NCBI GenBank assembly: GCA_958402795.1
Contig: CATXUX010000003.1
Location: 81,219-145,218, forward strand
DNA from: an uncultured Lachnospiraceae bacterium
GTDB taxonomy: Bacteria > Bacillota > Clostridia > Lachnospirales > Lachnospiraceae
Direction: 5' to 3'
Length of the DNA stretch: 64,000 bases
The notes under the pieces were generated by a model that worked only from the letters and a program-made list of their open reading frames with translations, did no database searches and was not told the DNA's origin. Positions 50,589-59,739 of this stretch are shown here, piece after piece. The translations under genes and the position numbers were made by a program. Every line of letters starts with the position of its first letter. Positions within the stretch are counted from its first letter, which is position 1.

Positions 50589-51056
50589 TCATTCTCCCCG
50601 GGCAGTGTCTTGTTCACACTCAGACTCTGCCGCTTCTTCCAGACTCTCTAATCCGATCTTCACCAGTTCCATCAGGCGGGCATACTCCCGCCTGAGATAC
50701 AGATATCCCACCAGAGCTTCAAACCCGGTCGCCCGCCGGTAATCCGTGACAGTCTGGTTCTTCGCCGGAGTCACGGTCCTGCTGTTCCTGCCCCTGCGGT
50801 AAATGGCGTGTTCCTCCTCATTGAGGCACGGCTGCATGGCACGCATCATCCGCGACTGCGCCGACGCCTGCACATAGCCGCTTGTTTCTTCATGCAGCTT
50901 GTTTACATGACGGTTCCCCTCATTGATCACCATGCTCTTAATGATCAGGTCGTATACGCAGTCTCCGATATATGCCAGAACAAGCGGGGAATAGTCTTCG
51001 GGGTTTCTCTCTTTTAACTGCAGTGTCTCTTCAATATAATCCCGGAAATCCTCCAT
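50589..51056 (-). CDS. mrnC: Mini-ribonuclease III
   Basis: A 155-aa RNase III-like catalytic domain without the dsRNA-binding domain. LVLAYIGDCVYDLIIKSMVI holds the catalytic acidic residues, then RHVNKLHEETSGYVQASAQ, RGRNSRTVTPAKNQTVTDYRRATGFEALVGYLYL. Mini-III trims 23S rRNA precursor ends. The gene is 4 bp after cysS and 9 bp before rlmB, as in Bacillus. Confidence 0.96.
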   Translation of the reverse strand: MEDFRDYIEETLQLKERNPEDYSPLVLAYIGDCVYDLIIKSMVINEGNRHVNKLHEETSGYVQASAQSRMMRAMQPCLNEEEHAIYRRGRNSRTVTPAKNQTVTDYRRATGFEALVGYLYLRREYARLMELVKIGLESLEEAAESECEQDTARGE

Positions 51057-51060
51057 TCTG

Positions 51061-52467
51061 TTACGCCCTCTTCCATTTTACACCTTCCCGGGTGTCTTCA
51101 AGAATAATTCCTTTCTCCAGCAGTTCGTTCCGGATCTCGTCTGCCCGTGCAAAATTACGCTCCTTGCGCGCCGCCTGACGCTCGGCGATCAGCGCCTCAA
51201 TATCTGCATCCAGAAGTTCTTCTTTTTTCTCCACGATGATCCCAAGCACATCGGTCAGTTTTACAAGCAGATCATACAAACCCTGCAGATATTCTTTTGA
51301 ACTTTCGCTGTCTGCCGTTGTATTGGCGTACTTGACCAGTTCAAACACAGCCGAAATCGCATCCGCCGTATTAAAATCATCATCCATCGCCTGCTCAAAG
51401 CGTTCCACGAACTCCTGCGTCTTCGCAAGCTGCTCCTTTTCCGTCTCTGATGCGGTTTCGGTCTTCGCGTTCCCCATCAGAAACCGCAGATTATCTGCCG
51501 CTGTCACGATCCGGTCCAGACCATTTTTCGCCGCGTCCATCAGCTCCGCGCTGAAATTCAGCGGACTCCGGTAGTGCGCGCTCAGCATAAAGAACCGCAG
51601 TACCTGCAGATCGTACTTTTCGCTGATCTCCCGCACGGTAAAGAAATTTCCCAGAGATTTCGACATCTTACGGTTATCAATATTCAAAAATGCGTTATGC
51701 ATCCAGTACCTTGCAAATTCCTTTCCATTCGCGGCCTCGCTCTGCGCGATCTCGTTCTCGTGGTGCGGGAACACCAGATCTTCCCCGCCTGCATGAATGT
51801 CAATCTGCTCGCCCAGATATTTCTTGGACATTTCCGAACACTCAATATGCCAGCCCGGGCGTCCCTCGCTCCACGGTGACTCCCACGCAGGTTCTCCTTC
51901 CTTCTTCGGCTTCCACAGCACAAAATCCAGCGGATCTTCCTTCTCGTCCTCACCACTTACAAGCAGGGCACGGTTTCCGGAACGCAGATCGTCCAGATTT
52001 TTATGGGAAAGTTTCCCATAATCCTGAAACTTCCGCGTGCGGTAATACACGGTTCCGTTTTTCTCATATGCATACCCCTTCTCGATCAGTGTGCGGATCA
52101 TCTCTACCATACCGCCGATCTCCTCCGTTGCCAGCGGATTCGTCGTAGCAGGCTTTACGTTCATGCCTTCCATATCTTTTTTGCACTCTGCGATATACCG
52201 TTTCGAGATCTCATCGGCAGACACACCCTCTTCATTTGCTTTACGTATGATCTTATCATCCACATCCGTAAAATTCGAGACATAATTGACCTCATATCCC
52301 TTATATTCAAAATATCTTCGAACCGTATCAAACACGATCATCGGTCTTGCATTTCCAATATGAATGTAATTGTAAACCGTCGGGCCGCAGACATACATCC
52401 TGACCTTTCCTTCCTCAAGCGGGACAAACTCTTCCTTCTTTTTTGTCATCGTATTATACAGCTTCAT
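51061..52467 (-). CDS. cysS: Cysteinyl-tRNA synthetase
   Basis: A 468-aa class I synthetase with YNYIHIGNARPMIVFD (HIGH-type), zinc ligands in CGPTVYN, WHIECSEMS and FPHHENEIAQSEA, and RKMSKSLGNFFTV (KMSKS). The C-terminal helical domain binds the anticodon. The start overlaps the end of cysE by 14 bp, so Cys synthesis and charging are coupled in expression, as in other Firmicutes. Confidence 0.98.
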   Translation of the reverse strand: MKLYNTMTKKKEEFVPLEEGKVRMYVCGPTVYNYIHIGNARPMIVFDTVRRYFEYKGYEVNYVSNFTDVDDKIIRKANEEGVSADEISKRYIAECKKDMEGMNVKPATTNPLATEEIGGMVEMIRTLIEKGYAYEKNGTVYYRTRKFQDYGKLSHKNLDDLRSGNRALLVSGEDEKEDPLDFVLWKPKKEGEPAWESPWSEGRPGWHIECSEMSKKYLGEQIDIHAGGEDLVFPHHENEIAQSEAANGKEFARYWMHNAFLNIDNRKMSKSLGNFFTVREISEKYDLQVLRFFMLSAHYRSPLNFSAELMDAAKNGLDRIVTAADNLRFLMGNAKTETASETEKEQLAKTQEFVERFEQAMDDDFNTADAISAVFELVKYANTTADSESSKEYLQGLYDLLVKLTDVLGIIVEKKEELLDADIEALIAERQAARKERNFARADEIRNELLEKGIILEDTREGVKWKRA

Positions 52468-53191
52468 CTTCTACTTTCTCCTCTTCTTTTAGCTCCGGCA
52501 TCTTTTCTGCCATGGAACACTTTGATTCCTTACATGTCATGCATTTCAGCCATTTTTCCATCGCGTGAAGTTCCTCGTTCAGACGGATATTTTCATTTTG
52601 CAGTTCCCGGATATCGTTCAGCACAGGATCGGGCAGATGAACCTGATCCATCTCCTCACGCGGCACTTTTTTATCGTTCCGCTTCACAATACGCCCCGGA
52701 ACGCCTACAACGGTGCAGTTCGGCGGCACTTCCTCCAAAACGACCGAACCGGCTCCGATCTTGGAATTCTCCCCGATCGTAAAGGAACCGAGAATCTTCG
52801 CCCCGGCACTCACCATCACATTATCTTTCAGCGTCGGATGACGCTTTCCCTGCTCTTTTCCGGTACCGCCCAGTGTCACCCCCTGATAAAGCGTCACGTT
52901 GTTCCCGATGATTGCCGTCTCACCGATGATCACGCCGCTTCCATGGTCAATGAACAGTCCTTTCCCGATCGTCGCGCCCGGGTGGATCTCAATCCCGGTC
53001 TTGCGCGCCGCGCGCTGGGAAATCCATCTTGCCAGAAAATAATGCTTCTTCAGATACAGCCTGTGCGCGACTCTGTATCTCAGTATAACCTTGAAGCTCG
53101 GATAAAGCAAGACCTCCATATTCGATTTTATCGCGGGGTCACGCTCCCGCACAACATTGATCTCATCTTTTATATAAGAAATAATCCCCAT
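52454..53191 (-). CDS. cysE: Serine O-acetyltransferase
   Basis: A 245-aa enzyme that acetylates serine for cysteine synthesis. The left-handed beta-helix hexapeptide core runs from IEIHPGATIGKGLFIDHGSGVIIGETAIIGNNVTLYQGVTLGGTGK to VVGVPGRIVKR, with the active-site His in DHGSG and KRHPTL. The C-terminus is extended by about 55 residues containing KCMTCKESKC and an acidic tail, longer than the Bacillus enzyme. It overlaps cysS by 14 bp. No T-box is visible upstream. Confidence 0.95.
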   Translation of the reverse strand: MGIISYIKDEINVVRERDPAIKSNMEVLLYPSFKVILRYRVAHRLYLKKHYFLARWISQRAARKTGIEIHPGATIGKGLFIDHGSGVIIGETAIIGNNVTLYQGVTLGGTGKEQGKRHPTLKDNVMVSAGAKILGSFTIGENSKIGAGSVVLEEVPPNCTVVGVPGRIVKRNDKKVPREEMDQVHLPDPVLNDIRELQNENIRLNEELHAMEKWLKCMTCKESKCSMAEKMPELKEEEKVEDEAV

Positions 53192-53221
53192 TTTTCTGCC
53201 TCCCGAATGATAACATCCTGA

Positions 53222-54328
53222 TCATACAAATTCATTCAAATACACGTTACGAAGCGGCCGGATCTTTTGCAGTTCTGTCTGCAGGTGAGCGCTCAGGAGC
53301 ACATCTGCTTCTTTGGCCGTCTCCTCCACCGTCCGGTATCCGAACAGCAGGCTTGTCAGCGCCGCGATGGTCAGGACTCCTTCCGAATCCTCTGTTTCCC
53401 GGACATGAAGCCGTCCGTCTTCTCCTTCCCCGCCGCCCTGTATTCTCCAGATGCGGCTGTTCTGCGGCAGGATGGAGTCGAGTACGGCAAAGGAACAGTC
53501 CACAGACTCTCCCGGCTTCACTTTCATCGCCCTCATCAGTTTTTCCGGACGAAGGATGCGCGCCATCACGGTCGGTTTTTTTCCCGCTTCGCGGATAAAC
53601 AGACCGTCGTATCCTGCTGCGAAAACCGGCTCCTGAATCTCCAGACCATCCTCATTACAATATGCAAATGTTCCGACAAGTGTTCCTTCCTTCTCCAGCA
53701 GACGGATCCCGCCGTTTTCGCTCTGTCGTTCAAGCAGCATTGCCTGATAATACTGCTCATCCCGGACTGCGAAGACCTGCTTTTCCTCTGCTAAATGTAT
53801 GTTAAAAAAGTCGGCGATCCGTCCTGCGTCCCCCATTGAGGCGTCTCTCGACTCGATCCCTTGGGTTCCCGCAAATGCATGGCACTGCAAAAAGTCCGCT
53901 GCTTCCTGCGGCAGATTCTCTGACAGCTCATAGCCGGTCTGGTCATAGATAAAGCGAAAATCATACGGCGTATAGATTGCCTCCGCCGCCGGGACAAGAT
54001 ACGTAAACGGTTCCCCTCTGCGGTACATCTCCTGCATGGCGTGTACGAGCAGCGCCCTCATGTATCCCCTGCCGCGGTATTTTGGCTCCGTCGCGACCGC
54101 AATGATATAGTGCAGCAAAAACTGCTCCCCTTCTACCTGAATCAGATACGGATTCAAATGAAGCATGGAGCAGACACCTTCGTTCTCCTCCGCCACATAA
54201 ATCTCATTATCCCGTGTCTTAAAAAAATAGTAATAATCCAGAAACGCTTTCGTATCCTCAGGAAACACGTTCTCCCAGAGCTTACGTGTCTTCCCATGTT
54301 CGCGCTGGTCTAACTTTCGGATTTTCAT
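53222..54328 (-). CDS. GNAT family N-acetyltransferase (Eis-like)
   Basis: A 368-aa acetyltransferase. The N-terminal GNAT domain has LHYIIAVATEPKYRGRGYMRALLVHAMQEM, the acetyl-CoA-binding RGRGYM signature. A second GNAT-like half and a C-terminal sterol-carrier-like region (VLTIAALTSLLFGYRTVEE) give the Eis-type three-domain layout. The acceptor substrate is unknown. The ATG at 54328 follows the ispF stop by 26 bases; a longer frame would overlap ispF. It sits within the ispF-cysE-cysS string, an insertion relative to Bacillus. Confidence 0.85.
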   Translation of the reverse strand: MKIRKLDQREHGKTRKLWENVFPEDTKAFLDYYYFFKTRDNEIYVAEENEGVCSMLHLNPYLIQVEGEQFLLHYIIAVATEPKYRGRGYMRALLVHAMQEMYRRGEPFTYLVPAAEAIYTPYDFRFIYDQTGYELSENLPQEAADFLQCHAFAGTQGIESRDASMGDAGRIADFFNIHLAEEKQVFAVRDEQYYQAMLLERQSENGGIRLLEKEGTLVGTFAYCNEDGLEIQEPVFAAGYDGLFIREAGKKPTVMARILRPEKLMRAMKVKPGESVDCSFAVLDSILPQNSRIWRIQGGGEGEDGRLHVRETEDSEGVLTIAALTSLLFGYRTVEETAKEADVLLSAHLQTELQKIRPLRNVYLNEFV

Positions 54329-54354
54329 ACCCTTTCTCTCTCCAAATCCGTCTC

Positions 54355-54915
54355 TTACTCCGTCTGGTTTCTCTGACACCCCGGGCAGGCGTCGCAGCCG
54401 GTCCCTGTACTTTTCGGCGTCACATCATAGCTGCTGTAATTCAGGATTCTCTCCAGCGCGCATACCGCCTGTGCCGAGATTCCTTCTCCGGTTCCGGTAA
54501 ATCCCAGACCTTCCTCCGTTGTCGCCTTTACGTTCACCTGCTCTACTTCAATCTTCAGTACGCCTGCGATATTCTGCCGCATTTCCTCAATATACGGACG
54601 CAGCTTCGGACGCTGGGCGATCACCGTAGCGTCAATGTTCTCCACAATATATCCATGTTCATCCAGCAGTCTGCCGACGTGCTCCAAAAGCTTCATACTG
54701 GAAATTCCCTTATACGCCGGATCTGTATCCGGAAAATGTGCTCCGATATCGCCAAGAGCCGCCGCTCCGAGCAGCGCGTCCATAACTGCGTGAAGCAGGA
54801 CGTCCGCATCCGAATGCCCCAAAAGTCCTTTTTCATAAGGAATGTTCACACCGCCCAGTATCAGGTCGCGTCCTTCTGTCAGTCTGTGTACATCATATCC
54901 TGTTCCAACCCGCAT
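54355..54915 (-). CDS. ispF: 2-C-methyl-D-erythritol 2,4-cyclodiphosphate synthase
   Basis: A 186-aa MEP-pathway enzyme making the cyclic diphosphate intermediate of isoprenoids. RVGTGYDVHRL, GVNIPYEKGLLGHSDADVLLHAVMDALLGAAALGDIGAHFPDTD and VNVKATTEEGLGFTGTGEGI cover zinc and substrate sites. The family usually ends near residue 158; about 25 extra residues here carry TGTGCDACPGCQ. ispD is not adjacent. It starts 2 bp after the upstream membrane-protein gene and is the second gene of the leftward cluster. Confidence 0.96.
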   Translation of the reverse strand: MRVGTGYDVHRLTEGRDLILGGVNIPYEKGLLGHSDADVLLHAVMDALLGAAALGDIGAHFPDTDPAYKGISSMKLLEHVGRLLDEHGYIVENIDATVIAQRPKLRPYIEEMRQNIAGVLKIEVEQVNVKATTEEGLGFTGTGEGISAQAVCALERILNYSSYDVTPKSTGTGCDACPGCQRNQTE

Positions 54916-54917
54916 TC

Positions 54918-55391
54918 TTATACCTCCTCGAAATCTGTTTCCTCATCCCCGGACGGCGCTTCCTCTATCTCCTCATCCAGCCGCACCGGTTCCCCTGCCT
55001 GATCTGCTTTTTCCTCATCGGCCGGTATCTCCGCCTTTTGTCTCGCCATCCCCTGAATGATCTCGCTCTCAGACGGCATCGGCGCAGTCCGGAGCATCTT
55101 GCGCTTCTGCGCCTGCCTGCGCTCCCGCTGTAATTGTTCTTCCTTTTCCCGCTCCATCTGCGCCCTTGTCTTCCGGTTCTGCAGCGCACGGACAACAAAC
55201 CTGCGAACCGTATAGAACAGATACGCAGTCCCGACTACAATATAGATCACGGCAACGGCTGATTTCCATGCCATATCCGACGGACGTTCCTGAAACATCT
55301 CATACTGTAGTGCAATTCCTGTAAATATAATATATCCGCCAAGGATCAGTTTCATAATAAAATGAATGACCGACTGCTTCTTGTTTTCCAT
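54918..55391 (-). CDS. Small membrane protein with charged C-terminal tail
   Basis: A 157-aa protein with two hydrophobic segments (about 11-30 and 42-63) followed by an Arg/Glu/Gln-rich coil and an acidic tail. I do not recognise a family. GGAGG lies eight bases before ATG 55391; the longer open frame has no binding site. It ends two bases before ispF and heads the leftward cluster, divergent from the GH53 gene. Confidence 0.65.
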   Translation of the reverse strand: MENKKQSVIHFIMKLILGGYIIFTGIALQYEMFQERPSDMAWKSAVAVIYIVVGTAYLFYTVRRFVVRALQNRKTRAQMEREKEEQLQRERRQAQKRKMLRTAPMPSESEIIQGMARQKAEIPADEEKADQAGEPVRLDEEIEEAPSGDEETDFEEV

Positions 55392-55497
55392 ATTCCATGC
55401 CTCCAATGCAACTATCATACCATACCTTTTCCGGTTCTGCACCATTTTTTCACAAAATACGGTCGAAAATGACATTTCTTTTCGGCGGCACAATTGC

Positions 55498-55503
55498 TAT
55501 AAT
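55498..55503 (+). promoter_or_regulatory. Extended -10 promoter of the GH53 gene
   Basis: TGCTATAAT gives an extended -10 element (TATAAT at 55498-55503), with only a weak -35 (TTTCTT, 55475-55480) 17 bases upstream. An activator may be needed. Confidence 0.55.
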
Positions 55504-55539
55504 AAGAGGGAAAAATCAGATGTCAGAAAGGAATCGCTT

Positions 55540-56661
55540 ATGGACTACGTAAAAGGAATGGATTTATCCACAATGAACGAACTGGAAAAACTGGGCGCCG
55601 TATACTACGATCACGGCACTCAGGCGGATCTGCTGGAGATCATGAAGCACTACGATATCGATACGATCCGTCTCCGTCTCTGGAATGATCCGTACTCGGA
55701 AAGCGGTGAGCCTTACGGGGCAGGGACGAATGATCTGGACACAACACTGTCGATTGCAAAAAAAGTAACGGACGCCGGTTTACAGGTTCTTTTGAACTTT
55801 CACTACAGTGATTTCTGGGCCGATCCGCTCAAGCAGATCAAACCAAAAGCATGGCAGAACATGACGCCCGATGAGCTTGCCGACGCCGTATACTCGTATA
55901 CCAGAGATGTAATGCGCATCTTCAAAGAGAATCAGATCCGTCTTTCCATGGTGCAGGTCGGGAACGAGCTGACAAACGGACTGCTCTGGCCGGACGGGAA
56001 GAAGCCTGATTTTGACCATATTGCACAATTCGTAAACGCAGGAATCCGTGCCGTGCGAAGCGTGGATGAAACGATCCCCATCATGCTGCATCTGGACAAC
56101 GGGGGGAATGCGTCGATGTACCGGGAATGGTTTGATGAATATCTCAAGCGCGGAGAGCCTTTTGAAATCATCGGGTTGTCCTATTACCCATTCTGGCACG
56201 GTACAATAAACGACCTGAAACAGAATATGGACGCACTGGCCAGACGCTATCACAAAGATCTGGTCATCGCCGAGACTTCCATGGGATTTACAATGGAAGA
56301 CTATCAAGATTATGAACAGCTCCCGGAGGGCCGGCGGAAAGGATACGCCACGAAGCCAAAGCTTGTAGAAACCCTTGAGTTTCCCATGACTCCACAGGGA
56401 CAGGCAGATTTCATGAAAGAACTATTAACATGTATCCACGACGTACCTGAGGGAAGAGGAAAAGGATTCTTCTACTGGGAACCTGCATGGATCCCGGTAA
56501 AAGGAAGCGGCTGGGCAACCCCGGCGTCCCTGCGCTACATGAACGATCCGGGCCCATGCGGCAACGAATGGGCAAATCAGGCATTATTCGATTACGACGG
56601 CAATGCACTCCCCGCATGGGATGTGATCCGGGACGATCCCCGGGACTTTGGATCACTCTGA
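55540..56661 (+). CDS. Glycoside hydrolase family 53 (arabinogalactan endo-beta-1,4-galactanase)
   Basis: A 373-aa TIM-barrel endo-galactanase. KGMDLSTMNELE is the N-terminal family signature; RLRLWNDPY, NFHYSDFWADP, VQVGNELTNGLLWP (acid/base Glu) and VIAETSMGF (nucleophile Glu) follow. It cleaves beta-1,4-galactan, the side chain of pectic arabinogalactan I. No signal peptide or anchor is present, so it should act in the cytoplasm on imported galacto-oligosaccharides. AGAAAGGA precedes the ATG. It is convergent with the ABC-transporter locus (56765-63835) across a bidirectional terminator. Confidence 0.93.
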   Translation: MDYVKGMDLSTMNELEKLGAVYYDHGTQADLLEIMKHYDIDTIRLRLWNDPYSESGEPYGAGTNDLDTTLSIAKKVTDAGLQVLLNFHYSDFWADPLKQIKPKAWQNMTPDELADAVYSYTRDVMRIFKENQIRLSMVQVGNELTNGLLWPDGKKPDFDHIAQFVNAGIRAVRSVDETIPIMLHLDNGGNASMYREWFDEYLKRGEPFEIIGLSYYPFWHGTINDLKQNMDALARRYHKDLVIAETSMGFTMEDYQDYEQLPEGRRKGYATKPKLVETLEFPMTPQGQADFMKELLTCIHDVPEGRGKGFFYWEPAWIPVKGSGWATPASLRYMNDPGPCGNEWANQALFDYDGNALPAWDVIRDDPRDFGSL

Positions 56662-56674
56662 TCCATAAACCATC

Positions 56675-56721
56675 AAAAAAAAGAACAGCCCCCGTTGTTT
56701 TTCCGGGACCTGTTCTTTTTT
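56675..56721. terminator. Bidirectional intrinsic terminator
   Basis: AAAAAAGAACAG (56677-56688) pairs with CTGTTCTTTTTT (56710-56721). A-rich and T-rich arms make it work in both directions, closing the GH53 gene and the leftward transporter locus. Confidence 0.9.
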
Positions 56722-56764
56722 GATCGGTTTGTTTTATGACCTTTTCCTGTACGATCGGGTCCGG

Positions 56765-56983
56765 TCAGTCAAAATCAAACTTCGTGAACCGCTTATTCAT
56801 CGCCTTATAACGAATCCGGACCGTCTCGTTCATCGCCAGCACATCCTCCTCGCTGCCGGTAAACTGGCACCGGAGGCAGTAATATTCTTGCTTATCCTTG
56901 TCATAGAACATATCAATGTCCAGATCTCTCATGAAGCAGGACGGACATCTGTAATTTAATTTGCCTTTTCCAGATTGAGCCAT
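56765..56983 (-). CDS. Small zinc-ribbon protein
   Basis: A 72-aa protein with two CxxC knuckles, YRCPSCFMRDLDIDMFYDKDK and YYCLRCQFTGSEEDV, the standard zinc-ribbon layout. A basic C-terminal helix (RIRYKAMNKRFTKFDFD) follows. The start overlaps the end of the 610-aa gene by 28 bases, with GGAGAGG upstream of the ATG, so it is the last gene of the transporter locus. Function unknown; binding of nucleic acid or protein is typical of the fold. Confidence 0.75.
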   Translation of the reverse strand: MAQSGKGKLNYRCPSCFMRDLDIDMFYDKDKQEYYCLRCQFTGSEEDVLAMNETVRIRYKAMNKRFTKFDFD

Positions 56984-58788
56984 GTCGAAAACCTCTCCTT
57001 CTCCGTTATTTTTTTCTTATATCCAAGCGTAAACATCGGGGAGAACGCATATCCTTCCCGGATATATCCTTCTGCGTCTGACGAAGACGTCATAGAAACT
57101 TTCGTCTCGATCGCCGGAATCACTGCCGAAACAGCCGCAGCGCCCTGCAGGCTCTCCTCACGGCACTTATATTCATATGGAATGACCTTTTCTTCGCTTC
57201 CCTCGCATTTCAGGATAATCCCCGTCATATCCTCCGGATACTCCGTCGTGCCATAGCAGGCTACCATGTACTCATTCAGCTCGACGTCCGCATCCGGATC
57301 ACTCATTGAGAGAATGTTCCGTTCGATCCGGATCGATCCCGTTCCTTCTTCGAAATACTCCTTCGTCTGCAGCGTGACCGTCAGATCTGAAAATTCAATT
57401 TCCACGGGATCCAGCGTCAGGATCCTGGTCGTTCCTTCCTGTGAGAAATGTGCTTTCGTCCGGCACAGACACAGATCCACTTCCTCGCCGTTATGGCAGA
57501 GTTTTGCACTGCGGATCGTTCCCTCTCCTGCATAGTGGGTGAAATATCCGGCACGGTACTTCTCCTGAATCAAAAACGGATAGGACGCATCCTGCACATG
57601 CTTCGTTCCGATTCCGACTTCCCACTTCAGTTTCGCCGCATACGGACGAAGATCAAAGATCGCGCCGCCCTGATCCATATTCACGCCTGCCCTCATATAC
57701 GGATCGGTATACCAGAACACCTGCTTGTCCGAGCCATAGAGAATATCTCTCCAGAGCGCACATTCCGGCTCCGTGTATGTCTTTTTGCCGCGGTAATAAT
57801 CTGCAAATTCCGACATTGTCATGTCAATGAGTTTGCCCTGCTTTTTCAGGTCTCCGTAATATTTGCAGCCATCCGAGTAAGATTTCAGGAGCAGCTCATA
57901 CGGCGCCTCCCAGCGTCCCATCTTATTCATCCAGCCGGGTCCGACGAACATCATATTATAGGAATATCCATCGTTATACTTTTCCTGCGCACGGTACTGG
58001 TCGATCAGATTATACAGGTAAGGATACTCCCATGTCTTCGTATCATAGATCATACCACGCAGCACGTTCTGCGGATGAGTTCCGAAGTTGGAGCCGTTCC
58101 CGTCATAGCATGCAAGCAGGTCTCTCGACAGATGCGGGATCGCCACGATTCCACTGTCCTCTTCCTCATTCGCCGCCGGAGCGTGTGTGTTCTGCTTCGA
58201 CGGGATCCACGGCGCCCACGGGCCGCCGTCAAACAGCGTATACCATGAGTTGTTGCATGTATGGTAAGCCTTTGGTCCTTCTTCCCAGCAGGTTGCGATC
58301 GCGCACTTTACGGATGGATAAGTCTCTTTGATGTAATTTGTCAGATCCGCGTCCATATAATAGGAACCGGTTGATTCCGGATAGAAGCCAAACGTCTCAT
58401 GGAATTTTCCAAACACATCATCCACGATCCGCTTCTTGTCTTCCATCGAGAACATCCAGATGCAGAAATCCTTCGTCTGATACTTTTCCCGGAACTGCTC
58501 ACACGGCAGACCAAGCAGGGAGAGTCCGATCTCGTCACCGTATGTCCGGTGATGTTCTTTCGCAAGCTCCACCGCTTCTTCATTGAACAGCGAAGCATAC
58601 GTCATCTGGATCGTTACCTTCAGTCCGTTCTCGTGAGCAAGCCGCTGCTGCGTCTTAAAAATGTCCAGGGATTCTGTCAGGAGCTTCTCGTTTCCGATAT
58701 CCTCTTCCTTTCCCTGTCCGGTTACGGTAGCCGAATATTCCGGTACCATCTCCGGTCTGTGGATCACATTCAGAATAAAATCACTCAT
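56956..58788 (-). CDS. Unassigned 610-aa protein of the carbohydrate locus, likely sugar-active
   Basis: No signal peptide. The N-terminal half (SDFILNVIHRPEMVPEYS, then LKVTIQMTYASLF, GDEIGLSLLGLP, TFGFYPESTGSYYMDADLTNYIKETYPSVKCAIATCWEEG) has the rhythm of a beta/alpha barrel of polysaccharide-deacetylase or glycosidase type. DGGPWAPWIPSKQNTHAPA, HLSRDLLACYDGNG and FVGPGWMNKMGRWE look like substrate-site loops rich in Trp, His and Asp. The C-terminal 230 residues are beta-rich, as in accessory domains of glycosidases. I cannot place it in a numbered family with certainty. It follows the permease by 120 bp across a perfect 14-bp hairpin, with AAGGAG before the ATG, and probably acts on the imported sugar. 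Confidence 0.6.
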   Translation of the reverse strand: MSDFILNVIHRPEMVPEYSATVTGQGKEEDIGNEKLLTESLDIFKTQQRLAHENGLKVTIQMTYASLFNEEAVELAKEHHRTYGDEIGLSLLGLPCEQFREKYQTKDFCIWMFSMEDKKRIVDDVFGKFHETFGFYPESTGSYYMDADLTNYIKETYPSVKCAIATCWEEGPKAYHTCNNSWYTLFDGGPWAPWIPSKQNTHAPAANEEEDSGIVAIPHLSRDLLACYDGNGSNFGTHPQNVLRGMIYDTKTWEYPYLYNLIDQYRAQEKYNDGYSYNMMFVGPGWMNKMGRWEAPYELLLKSYSDGCKYYGDLKKQGKLIDMTMSEFADYYRGKKTYTEPECALWRDILYGSDKQVFWYTDPYMRAGVNMDQGGAIFDLRPYAAKLKWEVGIGTKHVQDASYPFLIQEKYRAGYFTHYAGEGTIRSAKLCHNGEEVDLCLCRTKAHFSQEGTTRILTLDPVEIEFSDLTVTLQTKEYFEEGTGSIRIERNILSMSDPDADVELNEYMVACYGTTEYPEDMTGIILKCEGSEEKVIPYEYKCREESLQGAAAVSAVIPAIETKVSMTSSSDAEGYIREGYAFSPMFTLGYKKKITEKERFSTWLNLEKAN

Positions 58789-58820
58789 TTCTCATTACTC
58801 CTTTTCCGGTAATTATACAG

Positions 58821-58867
58821 AATGTCCGGCATACTCCTGTAAGAACTGCCGTCGTATGCCGGACATT
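58821..58867. repeat. Perfect 14-bp intercistronic hairpin
   Basis: AATGTCCGGCATAC (58821-58834) and GTATGCCGGACATT (58854-58867) enclose a 19-base loop, between the second permease gene and the 610-aa gene. No T-run follows, so RNA processing or mRNA stabilisation is more likely than full termination. Confidence 0.6.
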
Positions 58868-58908
58868 AAAATTACATAGTCATCAGGGACTGGCCGCCTG
58901 CATTGTCC

Positions 58909-59739
58909 TTATTTTACAGCACCGGTAATACCTTCTGTGAACTGCTTCTGCAGTACGAAGAAGATGATCATCGTCGGGATCGAGCAGAACAATACCGCGC
59001 ACATCAGCATACCGTAATCGGTCACATATCCGGTGATCAGGTTGGCAACCAGCATCGGCATGGTCTGATAACGGTTATCTGTCATGATAACCTTCGGCCA
59101 CAGATACGCATTCCATGCGTTCATGAATGTGATAACTGCAGCAGCCGCATAGGTAGACTTCATCGTCGGCATGAACATCCGGATGAAGATCTGGAACTCC
59201 CCGAGTCCGTCAAGACGTGCGGCCTCGATAATATCGATCGGGAACGATCGTGCATTCTGCCGGAACATCATGATCATCATCGGCGTTGAGATCATCGGAA
59301 GGATAAAGCCAATCGCCGTGTTCAGCAAATTCATGTTCGAAAACATTCTGAACAACGGAACCATAGTCGCAACCTGCGGAACCATCATTGCAAGCAGGAT
59401 CACGGAAAACAGTCTGTCTTTTCCCTTGTCGTGGTAAACTTCAAATCCATATCCTGCCAGCGAGCAGATCAGCAGGCAGACCACCGTAGTCAGTGCCGCA
59501 TAGAAGAGCGAGTTCCACAAAGATCCCCACAGATTCTGCTGCGAGGTCAGATTCTGGAAGTTCTCAATAAAATGGGTTCCGATTGTGATCTTTCCTCTTG
59601 ACACATCTGCAGATGTATTTGTCGCCGCGGAAATCATCCAGTACAGCGGGAACACTGAAATAAATGATACGATCACCAAAAATATGTAGGTCGGAATCAG
59701 TCTGCGCTGAATCATTGATTTATTTTTCTTCTTAGTCAC
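58909..59739 (-). CDS. Carbohydrate ABC transporter permease, MalG-like
   Basis: A 276-aa permease with six membrane segments. The first is YIFLVIVSFISVFPLYWMISAA, typical for MalG-type subunits, and the EAA loop is EAARLDGLGEFQIFIRMFMP. GTG at 59739, with AGGTG seven bases upstream and overlapping the preceding permease stop, is chosen over a GTG three codons earlier. It pairs with the MalF-like protein. No ATPase gene lies in the locus; sugar importers of this class in Firmicutes often use a shared MsmX/MsmK-type ATPase. Confidence 0.92.
   Translation of the reverse strand: MTKKKNKSMIQRRLIPTYIFLVIVSFISVFPLYWMISAATNTSADVSRGKITIGTHFIENFQNLTSQQNLWGSLWNSLFYAALTTVVCLLICSLAGYGFEVYHDKGKDRLFSVILLAMMVPQVATMVPLFRMFSNMNLLNTAIGFILPMISTPMMIMMFRQNARSFPIDIIEAARLDGLGEFQIFIRMFMPTMKSTYAAAAVITFMNAWNAYLWPKVIMTDNRYQTMPMLVANLITGYVTDYGMLMCAVLFCSIPTMIIFFVLQKQFTEGITGAVK

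Noticed and set aside
54328..54379. N-terminal extension of the GNAT protein
   Set aside because: The added 17 codons would overlap ispF and lack a binding site; the ATG at 54328 fits the family start.
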